Origin: Shewanella electrica
GTDB lineage: Bacteria > Pseudomonadota > Gammaproteobacteria > Enterobacterales > Shewanellaceae
Length of the DNA stretch: 64,000 bases
Assembly (NCBI RefSeq): GCF_022321485.1
Contig: NZ_JAKOGG010000009.1
Span: 79,986 to 143,985, forward strand
Direction of reading: 5' to 3'
How positions within the stretch are numbered: the stretch's first letter is position 1; every line of letters begins with the position of its first letter. Under the pieces are notes generated by a model, which made no database searches, had not been told where the DNA came from, and saw only the letters and a list, made by a program, of their open reading frames with translations. Made by a program: the position numbers and the translations under genes. Positions 33,383 through 42,517 of the stretch are shown one piece after another.

Positions 33383-34882
33383 TTATTTTTTAACGTAGTT
33401 AGCTACCGCAGATTCGGCGGCGATACGGCCGGAGTTCACTGCGAAGCCTAAAGTGCCACCACCTAACATCAGGTCGTAGCTGTCGCCGTACATACCGCCA
33501 GCGTCGTTACCGGTCACAAACAGGCCGTCAATAGGCTCGCCAGTGGCTTTGCTGATCGCTTGGGTGTGTTCGTTGATTTTTACGCCGCCCAACGTGCCCA
33601 GCGCACGAGGTTGCAGACGTGTGGCGTAGTAAGGGGCCTTAGCTACGGCACGTAAATAAACCGCTTTTTTGTAATATTCAGGATCTTCGTGCGCTGCCGC
33701 CATCTGGTTGTTTTTGTCCACAGAGGCTTGCAGCACTTTGGGGTCCATACCCAGTTTTTTCGCCAGTTCAGCAATGGTGTTGGCTTTCACTACGTCGCCT
33801 TTAGCAATCGCTTTATCCAACTCTTCTGGCAGTTTGGTTAACTTAGTCCCAGCGATAACCCACTCACCCAAAGGCATATGAATCCCTTTGTCGATGAACA
33901 TGTTTTTGGTGGTTTCGTCATAGATAGAGAAGGCTTTGCCGCCCAGGCGTTCCAGCGCGTTACCGGCATATGGCCACAGCACTACGGAAGATTCGTCGGT
34001 GTAACGGATACCTTTTGGATCAACCCAGAAATAAGGTTGTACCGCAGCAGCAATCATCTGGTTGTTAGGTGCATAACCCGGTAGACCTGGACGATAAGAT
34101 TGCATCACACCGATGCCTTCTTCGGCTGCGCCCGCTTTCCAAGCCATTTGGATACCGTCGCCGTCTTTACCGATCTGACCGATAAAGGCCATGTCTGGAT
34201 ATGGAGAGTATTTTTCCATCATCTCTTTGTTGTTGGCGTAGCCACCGGTAGAGATGATCACCGCTTTGGCATGGACGATGACTTCTTCACCGTCTTTGGT
34301 TTTGCCTTTCACACCAACCACTTTGCCGTTTTCCACGATCAGTTCGTGACCAGCAGTTTTCAGCAGCAACTTGCCGCCCATTTTGTCGAACTGTTCGGTA
34401 AAGGTTTTGATCATCGCTTTAGAGTGACCATTGATAACGTGCCATGTCAGCACGCCACCTGGGCCCCCTGGACCGATGTATTCAAACGTGACACCGAGAT
34501 CTTTTAACCAGTCGATAGTGGATGCGGATTTATTTACGAAGGCTGAAACCAATGGCGCGTTAGCTTTCCAGTGGCTGTAGTCCATGATGGTTTTGAAGGC
34601 TTCTTCTTTCGTTACGATGATGCCTTGGCGGTGTTGCAAACTACTTTCGCAAGCGAAGATCCCTTCAGCAAAGTTACCGGTGCCACCGTTTTTGGCTTGT
34701 TTTTCCAAGGTGACGACTTTTGCGCCAAGCTGTGCGGCTTGCACGCTAGCTGCCATACCAGAAGCACCAGCACCAACCACCACCACATCTGTGTCCATGT
34801 TGATGGTTGCCCAAGCTGGCAAGCTGAACATTGTGGCTGCCGTGAGCGCTAGCGCGGTTTTGACAAATGTTCTTGTTTTCAT
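33383..34882 (-). CDS. Periplasmic FAD-dependent reductase, flavocytochrome c / fumarate reductase flavoprotein superfamily
   Basis: The product is 499 residues with a Sec signal peptide (cleavage near AWA-TI). The FAD Rossmann motif is DVVVVGAGASGMAASVQAAQLGAKVVTLEK, and IISTGGYANNKEMM and GLFVTGNDAGGMYGDSYDLMLGGGTLGFAVNSGR follow. There is no CxxCH heme domain and no FMN-binding domain, so it needs a separate cytochrome partner. The HHTMGG and NRLGGN motifs of fumarate reductases are replaced by ALGTLGG and SYDLMLGGG, so fumarate or urocanate is unlikely as substrate. Related proteins reduce alkenes such as acrylates and cinnamates. Its promoter faces the FCD regulator, and the OprD porin lies downstream. 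Confidence 0.85.
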   Translation of the reverse strand: MKTRTFVKTALALTAATMFSLPAWATINMDTDVVVVGAGASGMAASVQAAQLGAKVVTLEKQAKNGGTGNFAEGIFACESSLQHRQGIIVTKEEAFKTIMDYSHWKANAPLVSAFVNKSASTIDWLKDLGVTFEYIGPGGPGGVLTWHVINGHSKAMIKTFTEQFDKMGGKLLLKTAGHELIVENGKVVGVKGKTKDGEEVIVHAKAVIISTGGYANNKEMMEKYSPYPDMAFIGQIGKDGDGIQMAWKAGAAEEGIGVMQSYRPGLPGYAPNNQMIAAAVQPYFWVDPKGIRYTDESSVVLWPYAGNALERLGGKAFSIYDETTKNMFIDKGIHMPLGEWVIAGTKLTKLPEELDKAIAKGDVVKANTIAELAKKLGMDPKVLQASVDKNNQMAAAHEDPEYYKKAVYLRAVAKAPYYATRLQPRALGTLGGVKINEHTQAISKATGEPIDGLFVTGNDAGGMYGDSYDLMLGGGTLGFAVNSGRIAAESAVANYVKK

Positions 34883-35349
34883 TGTTGCTACCTCTTTGAG
34901 GGGTTTATAAGACGTTATGGGGTAAATAAATCTATGCCGCCGCAGGTTGTGCTTGATAGCTACCGCGCCACTCCGCTGTATTAACTGCCAATGTGAGTCC
35001 CAGCATTGGCAACAGCTCAGGAGTAAGCGCCAAGAAACGGGCGATACTTTCCGTCAAAAATTAGCTTTGGTAACTAATCGGCATACATCAAACGTATGAC
35101 ATATGAGAATTGCGGTAAATTCTTTGTGTATGAATCTGAACAGACAGTCACAAAAAACTTGAAATGTGAAAAATGGATCACTTTCAATAAAACATTTATT
35201 AGTAAATCATTGTTTTTATGATTTTTTTTTGAGTTTTAAAAATGTGAGTTAAGTTAATGAACACAATGATATTGTGACATCCATAACTACATATTTCGGC
35301 GTAACAGGTGATATACTCGGGGCCAATTTTCTGTAGTTGAGATGCCTCC
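34883..35349. promoter_or_regulatory. Divergent control region between FAD reductase and FCD/GntR regulator
   Basis: 467 nt, strongly AT-rich in the part nearest the regulator, without a credible gene. A palindrome CACAATGATATTGTG sits at 35262-35276 (6-bp arms, 3-nt centre), about 75 nt before the regulator start, in the size range of FadR-type operators. A second candidate is CATAC-N7-GTATG at 35082-35098, nearer the reductase. The likely -10 box of the regulator is TATACT near 35312. Binding sites are inferred from symmetry only. Confidence 0.45.
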
Positions 35350-36072
35350 GTGGAACACTTTAAGCCGATTAAACAGGTCAAAGCGTCAGAGGAAGTTGCC
35401 CAGCAATTACGCACCGCAATTTTTGATGGTACTTATCCTGCGGGGCATAAATTGCCGTCTGAGCGTGAGCTTATAGAGTCTTTTATGGTCAGCCGCACCG
35501 TGGTGCGTGAGGCGGTGAAAGGGTTAGAAGCCAGCGGCTTAGTCGAAGTGCGTCAAGGTGCCACCGGCGGCGCATTTGTTAAATCAATTACCTTTGAACG
35601 TATGAGTTCAGCCTGTAATGATTTGTTCTTCATGGGCAAACTGTCATTCACTGAGCTGTGCGAAGCGCGGTTGCTGATTGAGCCGATGATCGCTCGTATG
35701 GCCGCAAGAAACTGCACCCCTGAAGACGCCCAAGCATTGATGCGTGCCCATCAGAGTGAAAGCGATACCTTGGTGTATCCCGAAACGGTTGAGTTGCGGC
35801 AAAAGGTGCATCATCTGCTGGCAGATATGACCGGCAACCGTTTCCTTGCTGGTATCACTAAATCACTGCTGCAAGTGCTGGCAAATATCACCAACCAGTT
35901 TGAGCCAGATACTGACATCATCCACCCGGCAGGGCTGCATTTGTCAGTGATTAATGCGGTGATTGCTAACGATGAAGACGCCGCAGCACAAGCGATGTAT
36001 AGCCACCTGAAAGGGTTTCTTGATCGCTTAAAACAGATTGAAGCAGATTTTCGCAATAAATCAGATGATTAG
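35350..36072 (+). CDS. FadR-subfamily GntR regulator with FCD ligand domain
   Basis: The product is 240 residues, starting at a GTG. The winged-helix domain comprises VAQQLRTAIFDGTYPAGHKLPSERELIESFMVSRTVVREAVKGLEASGLVEVRQG. The C-terminal all-helical FCD domain begins with FMGKLSFTELCEARLLIEPMIARMAAR. Metal-ligand-like residues occur further on (HHLLADMTGN, and H in HLSVINAVIANDEDAA). Such regulators sense organic acids. The position between the reductase-porin-tannase set and the TonB receptor suggests it controls both sides. Confidence 0.92.
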   Translation: MEHFKPIKQVKASEEVAQQLRTAIFDGTYPAGHKLPSERELIESFMVSRTVVREAVKGLEASGLVEVRQGATGGAFVKSITFERMSSACNDLFFMGKLSFTELCEARLLIEPMIARMAARNCTPEDAQALMRAHQSESDTLVYPETVELRQKVHHLLADMTGNRFLAGITKSLLQVLANITNQFEPDTDIIHPAGLHLSVINAVIANDEDAAAQAMYSHLKGFLDRLKQIEADFRNKSDD

Positions 36073-36554
36073 GGCTGCGCGCCTGCGCAAGGTGGTTAAA
36101 TGAACCGCTTCGGGCAGCGACAGAGCGCAATTTATACGGCGTTAGGTGCTGGTGGATAATAACTACACAGCACATCACCTGCTTTATCTCAATCCCGCGC
36201 TGCCAGCGCCAGCAAAAATAAACAGCTCTAGTGACATATTATTGTATGATGCACCGAGGCCAGCTGTTAACCTCAGCCGAGCAGAACTTAAGTATTTACT
36301 GATTTATTGTCTTTAAACAAATCGTTATCTCTTCCAATACCCCGCCAGCTCGACAGCTGCATAAGAAATCATCAATATTGTTTCAAAATTAGAACACATT
36401 GTTATCCAAATTGTGCTCAAAATTTGTACATTTTTACGACATTTTTATTTCATCAGTGTGTACTAATCGTTAGAATGCCGCGCACTAATGGTGGATTACC
36501 AATAACAATAAAGCCGCCGTGTAAATTCTGCGTTAGTCAAAGAAGAGTACCTAA
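36073..36554 (+). promoter_or_regulatory. Leader and promoter region of the TonB-dependent receptor
   Basis: 482 nt without a convincing gene. Near the regulator end is a hairpin-forming stretch (GTGCTG...CAGCAC, about 36146-36174). A -10-like TAGAAT at 36471-36476 lies 79 nt before the receptor start, with a poor -35 17 nt upstream. ATTGTG/CACATT half-sites at about 36395-36415 resemble half of the palindrome at 35262 and may bind the same regulator. Confidence 0.35.
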
Positions 36555-38795
36555 ATGATGAACAAATTTTCTAAGCTGTTTTTGAGTGTGCAAGCAGCCT
36601 TGTTAGCGACTGGCTCGCTGGCATATGCCGCGGACGAAACCCCCGACGATAGCCAAAACGATGGCAAACTTGAGCGTATTATGGTGACCGCGCAGAAGCG
36701 CGTACAGAACGCCCAAGAAGTTCCAATGGCGATCTCTGCACTGAAAAGCGGTGAGCTGGAAAACTTAGGCGCAGCGGGTAATGACCTGCGCTTTATGGCG
36801 TCTCGTATCCCTAGTTTGAACATCGAGTCTTCTTTTGGCCGTACTTTCCCACGTTTTTATATTCGTGGCATGGGTAACACCGATTTTGATTTGAACTCAT
36901 CACAACCTGTATCACTGGTGGTTGACGATGTAGTGCAAGAAAACTCTATTCTGAAAGGCTATCCGATTTTCGATATGGAGCGTGTTGAAGTGCTGCGTGG
37001 CCCACAGGGCACACTGTTCGGCCGTAACACCACTGCCGGTATCATCAAACTGGATACTAAAAAACCAACGCAAGAATTTAGCGCATACGCCAAAGCATCA
37101 TACGGCACCTTTAACACCACTAACTTAGAAGGTGCTGTAGGTGGTGGTTTGACCGATACCGTATCGGCGCGTTTGTCAGTATTAGATCAACAGCGTGATG
37201 ACTGGGTTGATAACAAAGCCCCAGGTTTCGAACAGAAAGATCAGCTGGAAGGCTATCACGATAAAGCGGCGCGTCTGCAAGTATTGTGGGAACCAACGAG
37301 CGATTTTAGCGCGCTGTTCAATGCCCATTACCGTGACTTGGATGGTACTCCACGTGTGAACCATGCTAACGCCATCCAACGTGGTAGTAATTCATTGGTA
37401 CCGGGTTTTGACCGTGACACCGTATACCAAAACGCGGCTAGCCGTGCTCAGCAAGATGTGACCACTAAAGGTGGCAGTGCCAAGTTGGAATACAACTTCG
37501 GTGATTACACGCTGACATCGATCACCGCTTACGAGAAAGCCGAAGCTTACTCACGTGCTGACGTGGATGGTGGTTACACCTCTGCCAACCCTGGCATTTC
37601 AGTGGTTAACTTTAACTCTGAATCTGCTGATGGTTTGCCAAAACATCATCAATTGACCCAAGAACTGCGTATTGCAAGCAACGAGTTGGGCCGTTTAGAT
37701 TGGCAAGCGGGCCTGTTCTACTTTGACGAAGAGTTGAACATCGACAGCTACGACTTTGACAGCAATGGCCAAGTTGATGGCTATGCGTGGCAAAAACAAG
37801 ACACTAAAGCGTGGGCTGCATTTGCATCGGTTGATTACGATCTGACTGATGCCTTCAAAGTGACTGCTGGCGTACGTTACTCACACGATAAGAAAGACTT
37901 CCAAGCACAACGTGAAATCTCTCCTATTGGTGGCGGTGCAACCGGCATTCTGACTGAGAATCCATCTGACGGCCAAGTCAGCTGGGATCTGAGCGGTGTG
38001 TATACTATCAACCCAGACATGAACGTTTATGGTCGTATCGCTCGTGGTTTCCGCGCGCCGTCAATCCAAGGCCGTCTGCTGTTTGGTGATGAAGTAACTG
38101 TTGCCGATTCAGAAACCATGACCAGCGCTGAGTTGGGTATCAAATCCGACATTCTGGACAACCGTGGCCGCGTAAACTTCGACATTTACTACTATCAGCT
38201 AGACGATCAAGAGCTGACTGCCGTAGGTGGTGATACTAACTTCAACCGCTTGGTTAACGCAGATAAATCTGTCGGTTATGGTGCCGAGCTGGACTCACAA
38301 TTTGCTATCACCAGCAACTTGTTAGTGACTGCAGGCGTGAGCTACAACCACACAGAAATCAAAGATGACCAACTGGCGGTTGGTGTGTGTGGTAGTCAAT
38401 GTAACGTAACTGATCCATTGGATGCTAACGGTAACGCGCTGATTGATGGCAACTCACTGCCACAAGCTCCAAAATGGACCATCAACATGACCGCTAGCTA
38501 CACCTACCCATTGGCGGATGGTGATCTGTTTGCGACTACCGACTGGGCTTACCGTTCATCAGTTAACTTCTTCTTGTACGAATCTACTGAGTTCAAGAGC
38601 CGTTACCTGCTAGAAGGTGGCGCACGTGCCGGTTATCGTTGGACGGCTAGCAGCACCGATTACGAAGTTGCCGCTTATGTGCGTAACATCACCGACACCA
38701 CTCGTGTGACCGGTGCTATCGACTTTAACAACCTGACCGGTTTCGTGAACGATCCACGCGTGATGGGTGTTGAGTTTAAAGTAAGCTTCTTCTAA
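36555..38795 (+). CDS. TonB-dependent outer membrane receptor
   Basis: The product is 746 residues with a signal peptide ending near AYA. RIMVTAQKR is the TonB-box region, followed by the plug domain (FPRFYIRGMGNTDFDLNSSQPVSLVVDDV, VEVLRGPQGTLFGRNTTAGIIKL) and a 22-strand-type barrel. The protein ends with VMGVEFKVSFF and a terminal Phe. The plug is of the family that includes receptors for plant and complex carbohydrate or aromatic ligands rather than classic siderophores, but the ligand is not decidable. Energy comes from TonB-ExbBD. Placement beside the FCD regulator suggests uptake of the substrate handled by the esterase and reductase. Confidence 0.93.
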   Translation: MMNKFSKLFLSVQAALLATGSLAYAADETPDDSQNDGKLERIMVTAQKRVQNAQEVPMAISALKSGELENLGAAGNDLRFMASRIPSLNIESSFGRTFPRFYIRGMGNTDFDLNSSQPVSLVVDDVVQENSILKGYPIFDMERVEVLRGPQGTLFGRNTTAGIIKLDTKKPTQEFSAYAKASYGTFNTTNLEGAVGGGLTDTVSARLSVLDQQRDDWVDNKAPGFEQKDQLEGYHDKAARLQVLWEPTSDFSALFNAHYRDLDGTPRVNHANAIQRGSNSLVPGFDRDTVYQNAASRAQQDVTTKGGSAKLEYNFGDYTLTSITAYEKAEAYSRADVDGGYTSANPGISVVNFNSESADGLPKHHQLTQELRIASNELGRLDWQAGLFYFDEELNIDSYDFDSNGQVDGYAWQKQDTKAWAAFASVDYDLTDAFKVTAGVRYSHDKKDFQAQREISPIGGGATGILTENPSDGQVSWDLSGVYTINPDMNVYGRIARGFRAPSIQGRLLFGDEVTVADSETMTSAELGIKSDILDNRGRVNFDIYYYQLDDQELTAVGGDTNFNRLVNADKSVGYGAELDSQFAITSNLLVTAGVSYNHTEIKDDQLAVGVCGSQCNVTDPLDANGNALIDGNSLPQAPKWTINMTASYTYPLADGDLFATTDWAYRSSVNFFLYESTEFKSRYLLEGGARAGYRWTASSTDYEVAAYVRNITDTTRVTGAIDFNNLTGFVNDPRVMGVEFKVSFF

Positions 38796-38811
38796 CAAGC
38801 TGAAATAAAAG

Positions 38812-38840
38812 AAAAAGCCTCGCATTTGCGAGGCTTTTTT
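38812..38840 (+). terminator. Terminator of the TonB receptor gene
   Basis: AAAAAGCCTCGC, loop ATTT, GCGAGGCTTTTTT. Strong, with a U6 run, 16 nt after the stop. Confidence 0.95.
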
Positions 38841-38893
38841 ATTGTCATCCCCAAACCACCGCCTCTGGCGGTGGTGATTGTCTGCTGTGGCCG

Positions 38894-39388
38894 TTAGTTT
38901 TGCGTCAATATCAGCTCACGTATTTGGTGCTGGCTGGTTTGCAAAATATCGATAATCCTTGTCAGTTCTGCGGGGGATAGTTGTCGTTGCTGCGCATCCT
39001 GTAGCGTACTATGCAATTGGGCTAACGCCTGTTGCAGCGGCGCCGCTTGTGCTAATGCGGGCGGTGGGCTGATGGCAAGGGTGGTGCTATGGTTGGCGAT
39101 GGTCGCGTCGGTTTGCTGCTGTTGGATATAGCATTGGCCGGCGCGGGTCAGTTGGTACGGTTGGCAATCATCGTTGGCGTTGAGTTTAGCGGTCGATTCG
39201 ATGTATCCCGCCGCTTCAAGCGACGCGAGCAGCGGATAGATTTCCGCTGGCCCTAGTTGATATTGACCATGCTTAATCGCCCTGAGTGCCTGTAATAATT
39301 CATGCCCTGCGGCTGGCGCATCTCGCAGTAGATGTAGCAGTATGCCTTTCATCTCACCACGTTGAAAACCGCTTGCTTGGGTCATCAT
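38894..39388 (-). CDS. PadR-like transcriptional regulator
   Basis: The product is about 164 residues from the ATG at 39388, preceded by CAGGGAG; earlier in-frame ATG at 39415 lacks such a site. GEMKGILLHLLRDAPAAGHELLQALRAI and GPAEIYPLLASLEAAGYIEST are the PadR winged-helix pattern. The C-terminal half is a Gln- and Ala-rich helical stretch suited to dimerisation. PadR proteins often respond to phenolic acids or drugs; the phenolic-related locus next door makes that interesting, but no target is seen. Confidence 0.78.
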   Translation of the reverse strand: MMTQASGFQRGEMKGILLHLLRDAPAAGHELLQALRAIKHGQYQLGPAEIYPLLASLEAAGYIESTAKLNANDDCQPYQLTRAGQCYIQQQQTDATIANHSTTLAISPPPALAQAAPLQQALAQLHSTLQDAQQRQLSPAELTRIIDILQTSQHQIRELILTQN

Positions 39389-39592
39389 CACTACTCCCTG
39401 TAATAAGGCTGACATCTATTAACCAACGGGTGCGGCTGCGAGCGAAGCGCGCATGTAAGGCAACTTGAGCTTATGAGGCGGCGACTAAGCAACCACTTAA
39501 TAATCAACAGATTTATTTGCTATTGATTAACAGGTGTCAGCGAAAAATGCTACTCACTTTAGTTAATCCTCACACGGGTGTAAGTCAACCGC

Positions 39593-39614
39593 GTTGTGGC
39601 AAATCTGCCACAAC
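39593..39614. other. Perfect hairpin after the carboxypeptidase gene
   Basis: GTTGTGGCA (39593-39601), loop AATC, TGCCACAAC (39606-39614). It lies 43 nt past the carboxypeptidase stop on the minus strand and has no T-run; it may be a 3'-end element. The rest of 39415-39656 shows no gene. Confidence 0.4.
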
Positions 39615-39656
39615 TGTCGACATTAAGCGGCGCGATCAAGCAATGACTCGCGGCGA

Positions 39657-41486
39657 CTATTGGCGGCTGCGATATACCGGATAACGCAGATATTGCTGGT
39701 CGTAGTAAGGGCTACGTTGATAGAACCAACGCAATCTTGCCTCGGGTTCGGCGGCAAATTTGGCATCTTGCAGCGCCTTATCGAAGTCGGCTTTGAGCTG
39801 CGGATCTTGCGCCAACATCTGCTGCGCCATCGGCTCAATGGCGTAGTCTTCCATGTATTCCGTGCGAGTGAAAATGGTATTGAAGAAGCCCCATTGCAAC
39901 AGAGAATCTGGAGATTGCGGCTCCAATAACAGCACCGCCAGATCGCCGAGCGGCTGATCGGTGGGCACGACCACGGTGCCCGCAGGCAAGGTGAGCGACA
40001 GATTGATCAGCTTGCTTTGGGCGTTAACACGCTGCCGTCCTTCGTACGGCGTTTGGCCGAACTGTGGGTCACTCAGCAGATATTGTTGCACGCGAATACT
40101 GCGCGGCGCCTTGAGCACGCTGGTACGAATACCTTGCTGTTGCAAACGTTGCAGCACCTCATGCCATTGCGGTGGAATGTAATAGTTGGCGGGACGGCTG
40201 ACTTGCATATCGGCCTTGATAGCGCCTACTTGTGGCAGGGCGTTATAGTCGGTGGCTTGGCCGTTCCAACGCACCACATCTGCGCCGCTGATGTCGCTGT
40301 GCTCAACGCTATAGCCAATACCTTTGAAGTCGCGGGTTTGTGTCAGCGGTTGGTCTTGCCAAGTCAGTGTTACCAGTTGCGGATAGCGAAAACGATCCAT
40401 CTCGATAGCGGCTTGCAGCTTAGTGTGTTCTTTGGCGACAGTTTTTAAGGTCTGCTCCAGTAAAACGTAAGTACCAAGCACGCGGTGTTTAAATGGCTTG
40501 AGGCTGTGATTTTCAATCAGCACTGTGGGTAGATGGCGCGCATCGCCATAACCGTCCGAAAACCTTGGGCCTGCATGCCAATACTCCAACCCTTGTTTGA
40601 GGTCGGTATTGTCGAGGGCAAATACCAACGGCCCCGGCAGATGGCCCGCGTCGGTCAAGGCTTGATCGACTTGTGGGCGAAAATACTGACTAAACCAGCG
40701 GTAGATGCTGGGGCTGAGGCCTTGCTCGGTGTTGTAGCCGTAGGTCACATCGTATTGATAGTCGATACCGTCGGTGACGTGTATATCGATATAGAGCTGC
40801 GGTTGCCACTGATTAATCGCCGTCAGCATCGCCTGCATCTCCAGTGTGTCGGCCTTGGCATAATCGCGATTTAAGTTGAGGTTTTGGCTGTTAGTGCGCC
40901 AGCCCATGGTTTTGGGGCCGCGTTGATTTACGCGATTGTATTCGCTGCTTCGTTCATGGCCGTCTACGTTGAAGATCGGCACAAACAGCAGGTTGACGCC
41001 ATCGAGCAGCGATTGTTTATCACCGAGGAGAATATCGCGCAGCAGCATCATGCCCGCGTCTTTACCGTCAATCTCGCCCGCATGAATACCGGCTTGTACC
41101 AGCACGGTTGGTTTATGGTTTTGCGCTAAACGGTCAGGGGAGTTGCTGCCTTCGCTGCTGGCGATGTACATCCAAATATCGCGCCCTTGTGGACTCTTGC
41201 CGAGGCTGACTTTTTGCAGTTGTTCACTGTGTTCGGCGAGTTTATCTAACCACGCGTAAGTATCGGCATAGTTGGGGCTGTCGATGCCACCATTTTGCTC
41301 AAATGGTGTGGCCCACTCGGTATCTGCGGCTTGCATCAGTTGTTCGCTAGCGCCATGCCAGCTGGCGATGGGCGGAAGAATGCTGTCGTTGACATAAGTT
41401 GCAGCGGGTAACTCGTCTGACGTCGCCCACAAAGGTAACGAGCAAAATACTGCGGGCAATAACCCCAGCAAAGATCGCAAGCGCAT
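39657..41486 (-). CDS. Exported M14 family zinc carboxypeptidase
   Basis: The product is 609 residues from the ATG at 41486, which has GGGAG upstream; the ATG at 41498 lies on that site. It has a signal peptide (MRLRSLLGLLPAVFCSLPLWA). The metal-binding HxxE is in VQAGIHAGEIDGKDAGMMLLRD and the third ligand His in YIDIHVTDGIDYQYDVTYGY. FVPIFNVDGHERSSEYNRVNQRGP is also typical of the M14 family. The C-terminal 250 residues form an extra domain. It probably trims peptides in the periplasm or outside the cell, perhaps after type II secretion. Confidence 0.92.
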   Translation of the reverse strand: MRLRSLLGLLPAVFCSLPLWATSDELPAATYVNDSILPPIASWHGASEQLMQAADTEWATPFEQNGGIDSPNYADTYAWLDKLAEHSEQLQKVSLGKSPQGRDIWMYIASSEGSNSPDRLAQNHKPTVLVQAGIHAGEIDGKDAGMMLLRDILLGDKQSLLDGVNLLFVPIFNVDGHERSSEYNRVNQRGPKTMGWRTNSQNLNLNRDYAKADTLEMQAMLTAINQWQPQLYIDIHVTDGIDYQYDVTYGYNTEQGLSPSIYRWFSQYFRPQVDQALTDAGHLPGPLVFALDNTDLKQGLEYWHAGPRFSDGYGDARHLPTVLIENHSLKPFKHRVLGTYVLLEQTLKTVAKEHTKLQAAIEMDRFRYPQLVTLTWQDQPLTQTRDFKGIGYSVEHSDISGADVVRWNGQATDYNALPQVGAIKADMQVSRPANYYIPPQWHEVLQRLQQQGIRTSVLKAPRSIRVQQYLLSDPQFGQTPYEGRQRVNAQSKLINLSLTLPAGTVVVPTDQPLGDLAVLLLEPQSPDSLLQWGFFNTIFTRTEYMEDYAIEPMAQQMLAQDPQLKADFDKALQDAKFAAEPEARLRWFYQRSPYYDQQYLRYPVYRSRQ

Positions 41487-41594
41487 AGTAACTCCCATAT
41501 CGTTTTTAACGGAATATGGTCAACTAGAAAGCGTTAGGATTCAAGCGGTTTGGCGGCAGATAAACTACCGCTTTGTAACAAAATTCGCGCAATG

Positions 41595-41624
41595 AAAAAC
41601 ACCGGCACGTTGGCCGGTGTTTTT
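41595..41624 (-). terminator. Terminator of the hslR-hslO operon
   Basis: AAAAACACCGGC, loop ACGTTG, GCCGGTGTTTTT, symmetric enough to work both ways. It lies 18 nt after the hslO stop. Confidence 0.93.
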
Positions 41625-41641
41625 AAGCTGAAGGGGAGTGA

Positions 41642-42505
41642 CTACTGCGCGCGATTAGGCGCTGGTTCTGCATCACTAAATAGCGCTTCAACATCGACGG
41701 CGTCAAAGCGGTATTGGCTATTGCAGAATTCACAGCCCATCTCGACGGCCCCGTGTTCTGCCACAATCTGATCGACTTCGGCTTTTGGCAGAGTATGGAT
41801 CGCTGCCGCGCTGCGTTCACGTGAACACGTACATTTGAAGCTGACGCCAATTGGGTCAAACAAGCGTACTTGTTCTTGGTGATACAAGCGGTGCAACACT
41901 TGCTCTGCTGGTAGCTCAAACAACTCTTCGGCTTTGATGGTGCCAGTCAGTTGCATCAGGTGTTCAAATTCGCCGTTCTCCGCCGCATTACCCGGCAGCA
42001 CTTGTAGTAACATACCTGCGGCTTGCTCGTTGTTAGCAAACAACCAGATACCGGTCGGCAGTTGCTCTGATTGAGCAAAGTAGCTTTCCAAACAGGCGGC
42101 GATAGAGTCTTTGTCCAGCGCCACTACACCTTGATAGCGTTCGCCATCAACGGGTGTCAGCGTAATCACCATGTAGCCGTTGGGGAACATGTCACTCAGT
42201 GAAGCATCATCGGCAATGTCACCTTGGAAACGTGCCACGCCGCGCAGCTGTTGTTGGTTGTTGCCGTTGATCACTGCCAGCGATACTGGGCCTTGGCTTT
42301 GCAACTGTACACTGATGTCGCCATTGAATTTCAGTGTCGCGGTCAGCAGTGAGGTTGCCGCCAGCAGTTCGCCCAACAGCAGTTTGATTCTGGTTGGGTA
42401 TGCGTGGGCATTAATAATGGCTTGATAGCTGTCTTGCAGCTGTACCAGTTCGCCACGTACATCAACGTTGTCGAACAGATAGCGGTAAAGGGAATCTTGG
42501 TTCAT
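41642..42505 (-). CDS. hslO: Redox-regulated chaperone Hsp33 (HslO)
   Basis: The product is 287 residues. The zinc-binding Cys switch is CTC near residue 231 and CEFC near 263. Conserved [19 protein letters not shown] at the N-terminus and GMLLQVLPG in the middle match the family. It is a holdase activated by oxidation and heat. hslR is 12 nt upstream on the same strand, as in E. coli. Confidence 0.96.
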   Translation of the reverse strand: MNQDSLYRYLFDNVDVRGELVQLQDSYQAIINAHAYPTRIKLLLGELLAATSLLTATLKFNGDISVQLQSQGPVSLAVINGNNQQQLRGVARFQGDIADDASLSDMFPNGYMVITLTPVDGERYQGVVALDKDSIAACLESYFAQSEQLPTGIWLFANNEQAAGMLLQVLPGNAAENGEFEHLMQLTGTIKAEELFELPAEQVLHRLYHQEQVRLFDPIGVSFKCTCSRERSAAAIHTLPKAEVDQIVAEHGAVEMGCEFCNSQYRFDAVDVEALFSDAEPAPNRAQ

Positions 42506-42517
42506 CTATTTCTCACA

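Noticed and set aside
33383-34882. Naming the flavoprotein a fumarate reductase
   Set aside because: The substrate-binding His and Arg motifs of that enzyme are not present and there is no heme domain.
35160-35190. CRP-like site (TGTGA ... TCACTT) in the reductase-regulator spacer
   Set aside because: The half-sites are 8 nt apart instead of 6, so the spacing does not fit CRP.
35199-35414. 71-codon open frame on the minus strand across the regulator promoter
   Set aside because: It overlaps the start of the FCD regulator and the AT-rich control region; no ribosome site or family features.
36307-36558. 83-codon open frame before the TonB receptor
   Set aside because: Starts at a weak codon, has no ribosome site, and lies over the receptor promoter region.
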